Assembly: GCA_002751075.1 (NCBI GenBank)
Contig: NAOQ01000275.1
Coordinates: 52,607-87,898, forward strand
DNA: 35,292 nt
Direction: 5' to 3'
Source of the DNA: Ichthyophonus hoferi
Taxonomy: Eukaryota; Opisthokonta; Ichthyosporea; Ichthyophonida; Ichthyophonidae
Part shown: positions 21,857 to 31,898 of the stretch, piece after piece
Position numbering within the stretch: position 1 is the first letter of the stretch
How the letters are laid out: each line of letters opens with the position of its first letter
Position numbers and translations under genes: made by a program
The notes under the pieces: model-generated
What the model saw: only the letters and a program-made list of their open reading frames with translations
Databases searched by the model: none
What the model was told of the DNA's origin: nothing

Positions 21857-24800
21857 TTACTTAAACGACTTAGATTAAAGGAGCTATAGTTGGCAAATAT
21901 AGTTACATATACAACATAGGTAAAGTACAACATAGGTAAAGTAACTATAGTTATAATAATTTAATTTAATTAATAATGGTCTCTGATGGATTACATTTAT
22001 AAAAATACTATATTTAGAAATTATTGGAAAGGTTCTGCCTGAGACAAATTGGGAACTCTCGATTCTGCTGTGATTTGGAATGAAGGTTGTGCAGTTTTTA
22101 TCATAAATTGTCTACTTACAATAGTCGGCTGTCACTCTGAACATGGGTGAGATAATTATAATTACTAAACAAGTTGAAACCGACATAAGGATTTTTTGCT
22201 TTGTCTTGATTCTCCTACTGCAATCGTCAGCTGGCGTTCAACCGAGATGAGGCATCCCAAATTTAATATAATAAAGAATATTATGTAAAATCCATTGTAA
22301 ATAAATATGACACTTAGTGGTACTGTACTGTAACGAAACATATAGAGAAGTGATCCTAAAGTTGTATAAAGAATGAGCTTCTATACATCATAGCCTAAAC
22401 AGATGTGACTAGATAGTTTTACAACTAGGTACATTCACAATATTGGTCAGTGATAATCAACGACGACGGAAGTCTTTTAAAGACAATATATTATTAGAGG
22501 CACAGACGTCACTATATAGTCAGATATTTATTAAATATGAAGTGAAAGGCTATGGCAATCTATTTTTTATTGCCACAATGATTACATTAATCACTGGAGC
22601 TACGATGGATTTAAGTCTTGTGTTGATCTACATACAGTCAGATATATTGGTATTTTCTTGGTAAACTGTCATCATAACCGAAAAATAATAACAAAAATAG
22701 AGCTAATAAAGGTTTGGCTAAGAATATATATATATTGAGACGTTAAAACCTATTTAATGTACAAGGTTTATTAAATATTTTAAATATACATATTCCTTAG
22801 CATAAATCGTCAAAGTCCTCCAAGAAACAGTGAATAAGGTAAGTAATAACAAGAAGCAACTAAATGGAGAAGTACGCCACCATAATGTTTACAAATAATA
22901 CTTCAATAATGTGAATGTGGAAATCATTGCTTTTACCACTCCTTCATTATTATTTTTTTTTAAAAAAAAAAACCAATAATACTATAAACACGCAGTTGGG
23001 CATGTACAAATACTACACCTGGTTACACAGATTTCCTAAAGCTTATTAGATATATATGGAGACAGGTTCTGTCCTTGTGACATACATATATTTAGAATGC
23101 AATAGTAATTGCCGATAGGATTAAATATTTATAGCTATATGATGAAATATTAAAATTATATTAATATTCAATTTTAACAGACGCTAGTATATGTATCAGT
23201 CTCTAATCCGACGTATCTATACTGTATGCTGCATATTATTGACGACAACCGGACCTCTGGATCGTGGAAGATAGCTCTACCGATTAGTTATTGTCCTGGA
23301 TCTATAATATAATTGGTGTGTAAATGCATTATTAACCAATTAGATACTAGATCTAACTTCCATTTGCCCAATAACAACAGACATAAATTTCAAAATAGTA
23401 TTTGTCAAGTGTTTTCCAACAGGGACAGCTTAAAATAGTTTTCCGATTGCACATATACCTATTTTTAATTAGTTTAAAGTTGCTTTATCATTCCAAATAT
23501 GTTGATAAGATGAATAGAAAATACTCCAAACTTCCGGTCAAGGGCCCTATAAGGAGAATGCCTTTAAGGTAACATTTCAAAAATTGTTGACAATCACTTG
23601 AAAAAGATTTTTTTAAAAAAATATTCTTTATTATGGACTCTCAGCGGATTTAAATTCCATTCTCAATATACTCGTAATATTTAGTTAAACTACAAAGAAA
23701 TTATCCCCACATTCAAAAATCCATTTGAAAATCTCAATCGATAATTTTATATCGATTAGAAGCCCAATTGCATTAAAAATTACAATTAACTTTAGGCAGA
23801 CCAGTAGTTAGTACATTGACCTTGTCTGAGTAATACAAGGACTTATGAAACAAGACCTTGACTATTTTCAATAACAGAAAAAACTCTACTAATAGGTATA
23901 TAATTTACTTACATGCCAACTTGAAAAGCAAGACAAATAAACGTGCATGTGAATCACGTAAACACGGAGCAGAAATTCGCAATGCACTTCAGATACCCAT
24001 GTGGTTAATTTATTTGTTACCAAAAATGTGTGGAATAAAAAATTATTTAAGTGCTGCATTGGTTTATTTTACAAAACATGATTATTTCAATGGATTCCTG
24101 GATTTCTTATTTTTGTTCCCATGTGAATATTGATTGATGCGTGGTCACATATTTTTGTATTATTAAATTATTGACTTTCGTTACCGACCTAGATTTAATT
24201 ACACGACTATAATTATAACAAATTTAATAAATATGTTTAGCAAATATATAGTATTTACATTTTTGTATTTATTCTACTGCTTTAAATGTTTAATATTATG
24301 TTGTTTTTGTGATTATTGACACAGACGTCCAAAACATTGACACCTTCGAAGATCTTGACACCAATTTTAGAACGTTGACACAAAAGCACTAGCATTGGTG
24401 CGCTTTTCAAAACACAATTATTCCGTATGTAGTATGTATTCTCGGGTCGCCAATGAGACTTTTACCCAATGGAAAAGCTAGTTTAGTGAATTCTAGCCCT
24501 GTATTGTATTAGTAGAGATCTTTAATAACAAGATTATATTTCAAGTATTTAAAAAAGTCTTTAATGAGAGTAGGTATTGCATCAAAACATATGCAGGAAA
24601 TACTTGCTGAAATATGCTATACAGTTGATGTATATAATTGCACCCACATACACGTGTGCCCGCCAAAAAAACTCCATATGCAAATAAACTTAATATATCC
24701 GTGTAACGCCAATACTGGAAAAGAGATATTGGACGCTTGCAAAACAAACTATACGAGATCTGTAACATATACTTGAAAATTTTGGTTGACAAAGAATCTT

Positions 24801-26381
24801 CAATGAGATATCACTATATCAAACTCTGATCAGTGCGTGAAGTTCAACAACCATTAATATATAGCAAATGATATATATACTGCATATTTTTTGTACTAAT
24901 GTTATTAGGCTTGTTCGCATACACACGTAATTTTAATGTATAAACGGAGACATTTAACTACAAAAGGGGTATCAGAAGAGTGCGATACAAAGGTCAGCTA
25001 GTATCTCGGGAAGATAAGCTCTTTCTTTAGTCGAAAGATCATACCCAAATATATAGCAGAACTAATAATTAGTGAAAGATTGGATAAACTTAAAAGGGAG
25101 CTGTTTCGATGAAACAGCCTCAAAGAAGCGAGAGTAGTGGGCATTCTTTTAAAATTAAGCATGATGGACATGAACACATTCTTGATTCTATTTTGAAAAA
25201 GATGCACGTAATCGGAAAAAAGATTGACCTATCGGAATTCATCTTGGATAGATGAGTGAAACAATATCAAGTACGCAAAGCAATATGTGGGGTTAATGCC
25301 GAGGGAGGGTAAATTCAGTTATTATATTTTTTCTTTTCTTTTACCAGCTGTTTATTTTGTGTTATATTCACAACTTTTTTATTATTTATTATTTATTATT
25401 TGTGCTTTTGGCATTTACCGCTGAAAATTCCTACTCATAAATATTGCATTGTGAAAATATGCTTGCCTCTGGATGCATATATTCTATTGGAATGTTTCAA
25501 TTTGAATATATGCAAACAAATTATAAATTGTAGGCTACAGAGATTTAGCCAATACAATTCTAATCTCAGATGTGATCCAATTTTCGGCTATTTGGCGACA
25601 TTCTTGTAGAGCATTTGTAGTAAAAAGGTTTCAATGTAGCGTCTCTAGTTTGGATATCACCCTTTTGTGCATGATCAATTACACTCTTATAGGATAGTTA
25701 TCATGCACAGTAATCCATAAAATTGCACATGATATTCAGCTAAGCGATCGGTGTAGGCTTTAAGATTAGACCACGACTCAATATATAACTCCAATTCAAA
25801 AGCCACAACCATAAAGTAAATTACCATTCACTATTTTTTTTATCTTATATATATATATAAAGCGAATGTAATATTTAGGCTGTTTAAATTTGGGGTCACA
25901 GGTTTACAAATGTTCATTAAAAATAGCCGGTCGATAGTATATTCTTAATCAATAGATACCAGAAATTTTGATTTGAACCATTATTATTGGAGTATCATAT
26001 ATATTTGTAGACCAATTCAAAATATTATTGGCTCTGACTGGAGATCGTACCATACGCACCATGTCTATTGACTTATGATTGGTGTTTGATGTTTTTTGAA
26101 ATATTTTCCGGGCTAATATCACACCCAATCTCTATATAAATGTTAGAATAGTGTCAAATGGCAAACGTTGGCTCTACTATAAAATTGTGTATTTTTTAGG
26201 TGCTTGCGGGACTTGAATAGATTATTTGCCTCTTCATTAAGGTTATAAGCTCATGTGGTTAAAAACCAAATGTACTTATCACAGTAGATAAGTAAACGAT
26301 ATAATCATACCAAGTATTGATTTCCTTGCCTATATAGACTAAAAACTAAAGACTAGGGTTTTATTCAATGCAACAGTGACA
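21857..26381. other. Gene-poor intergenic region of about 4.5 kb
   Basis: I see no supported coding exon. It contains the 3' UTR of the nucleotidase gene (AATAAA at 22270-22275), a T-tract/A-tract inverted pair near 22945-22970, four evenly spaced TTGACAC motifs at 24316-24381, and CCAAT boxes near 26011 and 26080 upstream of the GATA gene. Frames at 22443-22664 and 23858-24133 have no recognisable domain and atypical composition. Confidence 0.5.
24316..24381 (+). promoter_or_regulatory. Four spaced TTGACAC motifs
   Basis: TTGACAC begins at 24316, 24337, 24355 and 24375, spacings of 21, 18 and 20 bp, i.e. close to two helical turns. The core TGACA/TGTCA resembles the binding core of TALE homeodomain proteins (Meis, TGIF). 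It lies ~2 kb upstream of the GATA gene. Function is inferred only. Confidence 0.35.
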
Positions 26382-28110
26382 ATGATAAGTTCACATTCGC
26401 TTCAGACCTTGCCGTCTAAGTTGCTCGATGTAGACGACGATTACTCGTTTTTTCATTCTTCATCAGTGGAGGATTTCGGCAATAATTTTAATAATATGCA
26501 GCTATATTCTCCAGTCCAGTTCACCATTAATCCTATACAAGACATTAATGTAAAGAACGAATGTCAAATGGAAAACAACATCTTTTCCTTCAATGAGCAG
26601 ACCCAACTTAACCTGGTTAAGCCAGCCTATGCCCAACATTGTAATACTTACAATAATGTAAAGGGTCATACTACCGACAGCTTTGAGGAACTTTTAGTTA
26701 GTCTGTCAGACACGCACCGTAATACTATTCTTCAACAGACGAACAACGACTCTCAGTATACTGATTATACTGACTATAATAATTTAACCCCAGTTACTCA
26801 AATACCAATAATCACTACATCCCAAGACACGAATGACACACAAAACTTTAATATGTCATTTGATGTTGATGACATGCTTAATGCCTCATTAGTGGATAAC
26901 GTATGTGATTACGGATCGACAAATTGTTTAGATGATAGTGGTTCAGACACTGGCATTTTTGCATGGGAGGATCGGATTAGTAGTATTAGTGCTCCTGATT
27001 TTTCCCATGTAGTCAATGATGAGTCCAAGTTAAAATATTTCCCTATGTTTAACAATACTAAGGATACATCACATCTTGACGTGTCACCTAATAATTGGAA
27101 TCAAAATAATTCTTCCATGGATTGCCTTCCTACTTTAGATACTAAAAAAGTGAACAAGAAAAAAATCTTACGGGATAAACCTAATAGTCCTATGGACTCT
27201 CCTGGGCTTGCACACAGTTATAATGGTAAATCTAGCTGTGGGTCATACCCGGAAAGTCCAACTTGCGCTAACTGCAATGTAACTAAAACAAGGTTGGTGT
27301 TTGGTTTTTTTTTTTTTCCCCATCTGATTGTTTTTTCATATATTGCCTGCCTTTTAAAACAATAATTTATTTTATAAATACATACAGTCAGTATTTACTT
27401 TTTATTTTAAAAAACATAGTACTATAATTGAAATATTTATTCTTCATATATTTAAGGAACAATTCAAATTTTCATATAAATTCATATTCAGGCTACCACG
27501 GGTAAGACAAAATGAGATATTTCTAGACACCTCTTTATGGAGTTATCTATGTTACCTCTAGTTGATATTAACCTTAATCTCACCCACACCTGCTACCCTA
27601 TCCCTTCACAGTACATGGAGAAAGAACACAACAGGTATAATTCTATGTAATGCCTGTGGTCTTTACGAGAAGAGCAGAGGTTCATCCCGACCCAACCATC
27701 TCATCAAAAGGCGGCCACGTCGGTCACCTAAACTACGGCGACATAAAGATGCAAGTGATTCCAAAAAATCCGGTGCCAAGTCAAGAACAAAGAAGAATTT
27801 TAGTGCCACTAAATCCGCTGATGAGTTTGATATCTATTCTCCTCTGATGTCCAGTCCTAGCAACGAAATCTTTCATAGTAGCCTTGAACCCACAGCTGGC
27901 TTGCCTATACTGGGGTTATCTAGTCCCATTCAACCTTCTATAAGAGACAATACAATGCAAAACCAAGATATTCGAAAAATGTTTAACAATCGGTCAATGA
28001 CAATACCCTCATCTCCAATGAACCCATCATATAGGAGGGAAACCCAGTCCCCCATAGGGCATGTGACTAAGCTTAATTGGAATATCCCTAGTGAATCATA
28101 TTTTCTGTAA
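26382..28110 (+). CDS. GATA-type zinc finger transcription factor, two exons
   Basis: Exons are 26382..27292 and 27612..28110, giving 469 residues; the phase-2 junction falls inside the finger (ACA AG|T ACA TGG). One GATA finger spans about residues 295-319: CANC, then 17 residues including the family Trp in STWRKN, then CNACGLY (Cys 295, 298, 316, 319). It binds WGATAR DNA in the nucleus. The finger is followed by a very basic tail (SSRPNHLIKRRPRRSPKLRR) that should contact DNA and act in nuclear import. Residues 1-290 are acidic, Asn/Ser/Thr-rich and disordered-looking, typical of an activation region. The C-terminus has several Ser-Pro sites (YSPLMSSPSNE, IPSSPMNPS). Only one finger is present, unlike the two of vertebrate GATA1-6. 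The upstream GTG that keeps frame is not used as start; ATG 26382 is the first in-frame ATG. A three-codon upstream frame (ATG CAA CAG TGA at 26368) ends just before it. The family call is firm; orthology is not. Confidence 0.92.
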
Positions 28111-29847
28111 GCAATAACATTGTCGAGTTAAATATAGAATCCAGATTTTAGTACAAAGGAAAGTAGAAGATTTCGCTGCGTGTTTTGGTGTTTATGAGTT
28201 GTGTAAATGGTCTTTCTAGCGCATCATTTTTAGTTTATGACATATGATTTTATTTTTGTTTCAGATTTACGTTAGTTTGGTATTTCCAAGCATTATTAAT
28301 AGAGGACCGTAATTTATTACTGGTCACTGCTACATTCATACAGATTCAATAAGTTTGTGGAAGACCTAAGTAAAATGAGAAAAAACAACATTACATTGAA
28401 ACATTCGTACTTCTAAAAGCCAGTGGCTTGTGCAGAATGAAAGAGAGACTTATTTTTATTTTTATTCGTGTTTAAAAGCAAATTATTAAAATGCACAATA
28501 GTTTAGATCAAGTATAATTCTTGATTTGGAGCTCAAATAGTGTTTTATCTTGTTTGGTTATTTTTTATTATTATAGTGGGTGTAGAGTGTTGTTCAGCCA
28601 AAATCAATTTTAATTGTCATATGTATATATACAGAAGGTTATTAGTAGAGGGTTTTCTATCAAGGTAGATTACTCAACTCTCGGGCTATACCAGATATAA
28701 ATTCTGATACTTCAATTTCAATTCAAATACATCTAGCGATACCAAGAGCCTCTTCATTATATTTTATGTTGTAAAAATTGCATGTGGAGGTATACACCAA
28801 TATCATAAAATTCTTCATAATTGCACTAATTTTATTTATTGTTAAAGAAGCACCAGTAATTCACACCAGATCTGTTTTCAATACAATTGCAAAGCTCTAG
28901 CCAATTAAAAGCCATGCATGTGAAGAGCAATTTAATTTCAGCCAACAGTTTAGTATCGATCTAACCCACCAATGGTATAGTAGTATATTTCACGACAACA
29001 GATTATTATTGGAAACTAACAATAGCGATTCCCACAGTAGAGGGACGTATTTTAATATGTAACAGGCATGTGATACTTTTCATTGATAGCTTGATCGCTC
29101 TTATTGCGTTTGACTGAGTCGAAACAGAAAGTTTATTTTAGAAAAGGGAACATAATATGATATGACTTGCGGAGCGCGTATTTCTCCGCCATAAATTCCG
29201 AATAAACATTGGGATTATAATAACGTTTAAAACAACCCTTCCCACGTAGGGCTGTAAACTTTTCAACCATAATAAATTGCAAAGAATGGATTACAAGCTA
29301 AATAATGATCTAATTTCAATATATAGAACCTAAATTCAAGCTTAGGTAGCTTGTAATGACCAACACGGCAATAGTTACTTACATAAAACGCTAGCCCATA
29401 GAGCTACGCATAATCAATTCAATCAAATGAGCATTCAATATAACTAACAATGATAGGTAAATGCTTACGGGAATAACAGGTGCCACCATTTTAAATCATT
29501 TTAAAGTAGCATTGTTTCTTTATACAGTTTACAAGTCTTGTTAAGTATAATACAAATCACAACAGTTAACGCCCATTACTACGTTCTTGCCTAAAGTGCA
29601 ATAATTGCATTCGAGACCACAGGTTTACATTTATAAGGGATAGTATCATCAATTTTGGTATATCTTCCTATATAACCAATGACAGATCGTATATAAATCA
29701 TATTTGTTGTTACTATATTATCTGTTCAAACATTTAAGTATATAATTTCTTTTAATACATCATTTAATGAGATTATGAAAATACAATTAATGAGTTGAGT
29801 TTAATAGCATATTACTAGTACAGGGTTTAATAGTTATTGTAAATACG

Positions 29848-29991
29848 ATCGATTTTATCCTAAACCAATGACGAACGTATGTATTTTTTTTTGCCATCGA
29901 TTTTATCCTAAATCAATGACGAACGTGTGTATTGTTTTTTGCCATCGATTTTATCCTAAACCAATGACGAACGTATGTATTTTGTTTTGCC
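29848..29991 (+). repeat. Tandem repeat, three copies of 48 bp
   Basis: Units begin at 29848, 29896 and 29944 with ATCGATTTTATCCTAAA, followed by CAATGACGAACGT and a T-rich end. The copies differ at only a few positions. Because 48 is divisible by three, one frame stays open as 16-residue repeats, but it has no gene context and is taken as a shadow. Confidence 0.9.
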
Positions 29992-30962
29992 AATGTAATA
30001 CAAATGTATGTAGTTCAACATCTACTACAGTCATTCGATGTGTTACAAAAAATTATAACTTTCATTACACATAATATATAATGCCTCATAACACATATCC
30101 CACCTTACATAAATATTTTTTCAATGATTTATACTTGTAGTACATTCTATTTAAAGGACTTTTACGACAATACCTACAAATTATACCTACAGTAATAATG
30201 CATTAAGATCAAAGGACCCATAACGACAAATAATATGACCAAAGCCATAATTGGCATTCTTATAGATTGAGAATATTATTAATAGAGCGTATCTTCAAAG
30301 TCCAACTAATATAAAAGAAATAAAAATATATAGGCAAACCCAATACATAACTTACACATAAATAGGTATTAGAAAGGTATGTTTATTTAATTTAGATAGT
30401 TCTTTATATAGCTATAGTTATTTAATTTTATTAGCAATTACTATTGCATATGTAGTCCAGAGAAATAGCTAGCGCAGTCTAAACATACAAATAAGAGGAT
30501 ATCTCAAGTTGGTACCAAATGATTGGCCAATTCAAGATAATTGGTCAAAATACAACCAACCCATTGGGGCGATCTCACAACAAAAATTAAGCATTCATAT
30601 AAGTTTTTGGTAAACCATATATTTAAATGAATTGAAAATTATAAGAAAATATTCACGACTATTAATTTTAATCTACTAATTACTCAGGTAGTTATTAACC
30701 TACCTCTAATATCAAAAGATAAAAAGTTTTTCCAGGTATATTTGCATTACAATTGAGGCTTCGGGAAAACTAATCTTTTCATCATTAGGTATAGTTACAA
30801 AGTAAAAAAAATTGCAAGTACTTTGTTTACTATTTCCATCTATTTTATTATAAGTAGTAAACTTCAAATCTTAATAATTCAATAGATTCAAATTAATTGT
30901 TATCAATATATAAATAACATGCTACAACTCGACAATTTTTTATCCATCTATTTGCTGCAATG

Positions 30963-30988
30963 ATATATATATATATATATATATATAT
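30963..30988 (+). repeat. (TA)n microsatellite
   Basis: An uninterrupted AT run of about 13 dinucleotide units in the intergenic region. Confidence 0.9.
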
Positions 30989-31210
30989 TGTTACATAGCT
31001 ATTCGTTTTATATTCATTACAATTAAAAAAATACTGCTTTAGTGGTCACCCAACAAAAAAAGTATGAGCCGAATGCTAGCGCTAACACGGGCAACACAGC
31101 TCAAGAAATCAAGCCCAATAAAATAGGCCATCATTCATGGTGTACAACCATTGTCACTGTTGTAGTTATATTAACCAAGACGTTAGAGTTATGTACAGTA
31201 AACTAGACCT

Positions 31211-31299
31211 TTATGTTGGAGTTCCCATTTTTTTTCTTCGCAGGATATAATAGGTAGCATGGATTATTGGCAGTGCCTGGTCTGGGTTGGAGGCTGGAT
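31211..31299 (-). CDS. Possible terminal exon of the minus-strand exon-duplicated gene
   Basis: On the minus strand, TTGGTCTTTAG is followed by a frame that begins with two bases (phase-1 entry, as for all other exons of the neighbouring gene). It codes for about 29 residues (PASNPDQALPIIHATYYILR and on) and stops with TAA at 31211-31213. It would join to the exon at 31899-31931. The same DNA is GC-richer than its surroundings and lies beside a CCAAT/E-box cluster, and an acceptor-like site also exists on the plus strand, so this may equally be regulatory DNA. Confidence 0.22.
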
Positions 31300-31305
31300 C
31301 TAAAG

Positions 31306-31420
31306 ACCAATGCCAATCTGATTGGCCTATGGAAGGAATCACGTGATGGGGTTAGTTATCTATTGGATAAAGGAGTGCATAATACTACAAGAGGCTATAA
31401 TTAGGTCTTTATCATTGGTA
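31306..31420. promoter_or_regulatory. CCAAT and TCACGTGA motif cluster
   Basis: CCAAT or ATTGG occurs about five times, including the near-palindrome GCCAATCTGATTGGC at 31312-31326, next to a TCACGTGA E-box at 31339-31346. CCAAT is the NF-Y site and TCACGTGA a USF/MiT-TFE type site. Their clustering with higher GC suggests a promoter or enhancer; the target gene is unknown. Confidence 0.4.
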
Positions 31421-31898
31421 GATGGGAGAGAGACAGAGCAATATACTACAAACCTTTAGTAATAACACTATGCTGTATGTGCTTGTTTCAACAACCAAGT
31501 ATTTTTATTACTCTATATCCAAGTAGTTTTCTAGCCTTTCTTTGAAAGATTTTACTTTTCATCTGCCTATATAGAGGCCTTTTATGTATTCACAACTTAT
31601 TGTGTTTTATAACAATATCTATACATACAGATACACATATAGTATAGTATTACATGTATATTTGCTTGCGTAGAACCAATAATATAGGCATGTCCATATA
31701 AGAGTATACTACACATACGCATAAAAACACATGTGACATCCGCGCATGTTTAGTCACATTCAATGCATTTACAGGAGTGCATTATAATATATAAACGTGT
31801 ATTGGCGTATCATAGAAGCAGTGGAATATAATGAGAGGAAAATATAGTAATAATAAAATAGAAATGCTAAAAATAAGAAGAGAATGTAAAGAATTTAC

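Larger units (their letters stand above)
28111..31210. other. Gene-poor intergenic region of about 3.1 kb
   Basis: It contains the GATA gene 3' UTR (ATTAAA at 28486-28491 is one candidate poly(A) signal), a three-unit 48-bp tandem repeat at 29848-29991 and a TA microsatellite near 30963-30988. No other coding exon is visible on either strand. Confidence 0.5.

Noticed and set aside
23858-24133. 91-codon plus-strand frame in the gene-poor region
   Set aside because: No recognisable domain, no splice or promoter context, and composition like the surrounding AT-rich DNA.
29868-30074. Frame with 16-residue repeats (MTNVCI...FCHR)
   Set aside because: It is the translation of a 48-bp tandem repeat, open because the unit is a multiple of three.
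31243-31302. Plus-strand exon-like sequence after TTTTTTTCTTCGCAG
   Set aside because: Only 19 codons before a stop, with no upstream plus-strand exon to join; the acceptor-like tract may be chance.
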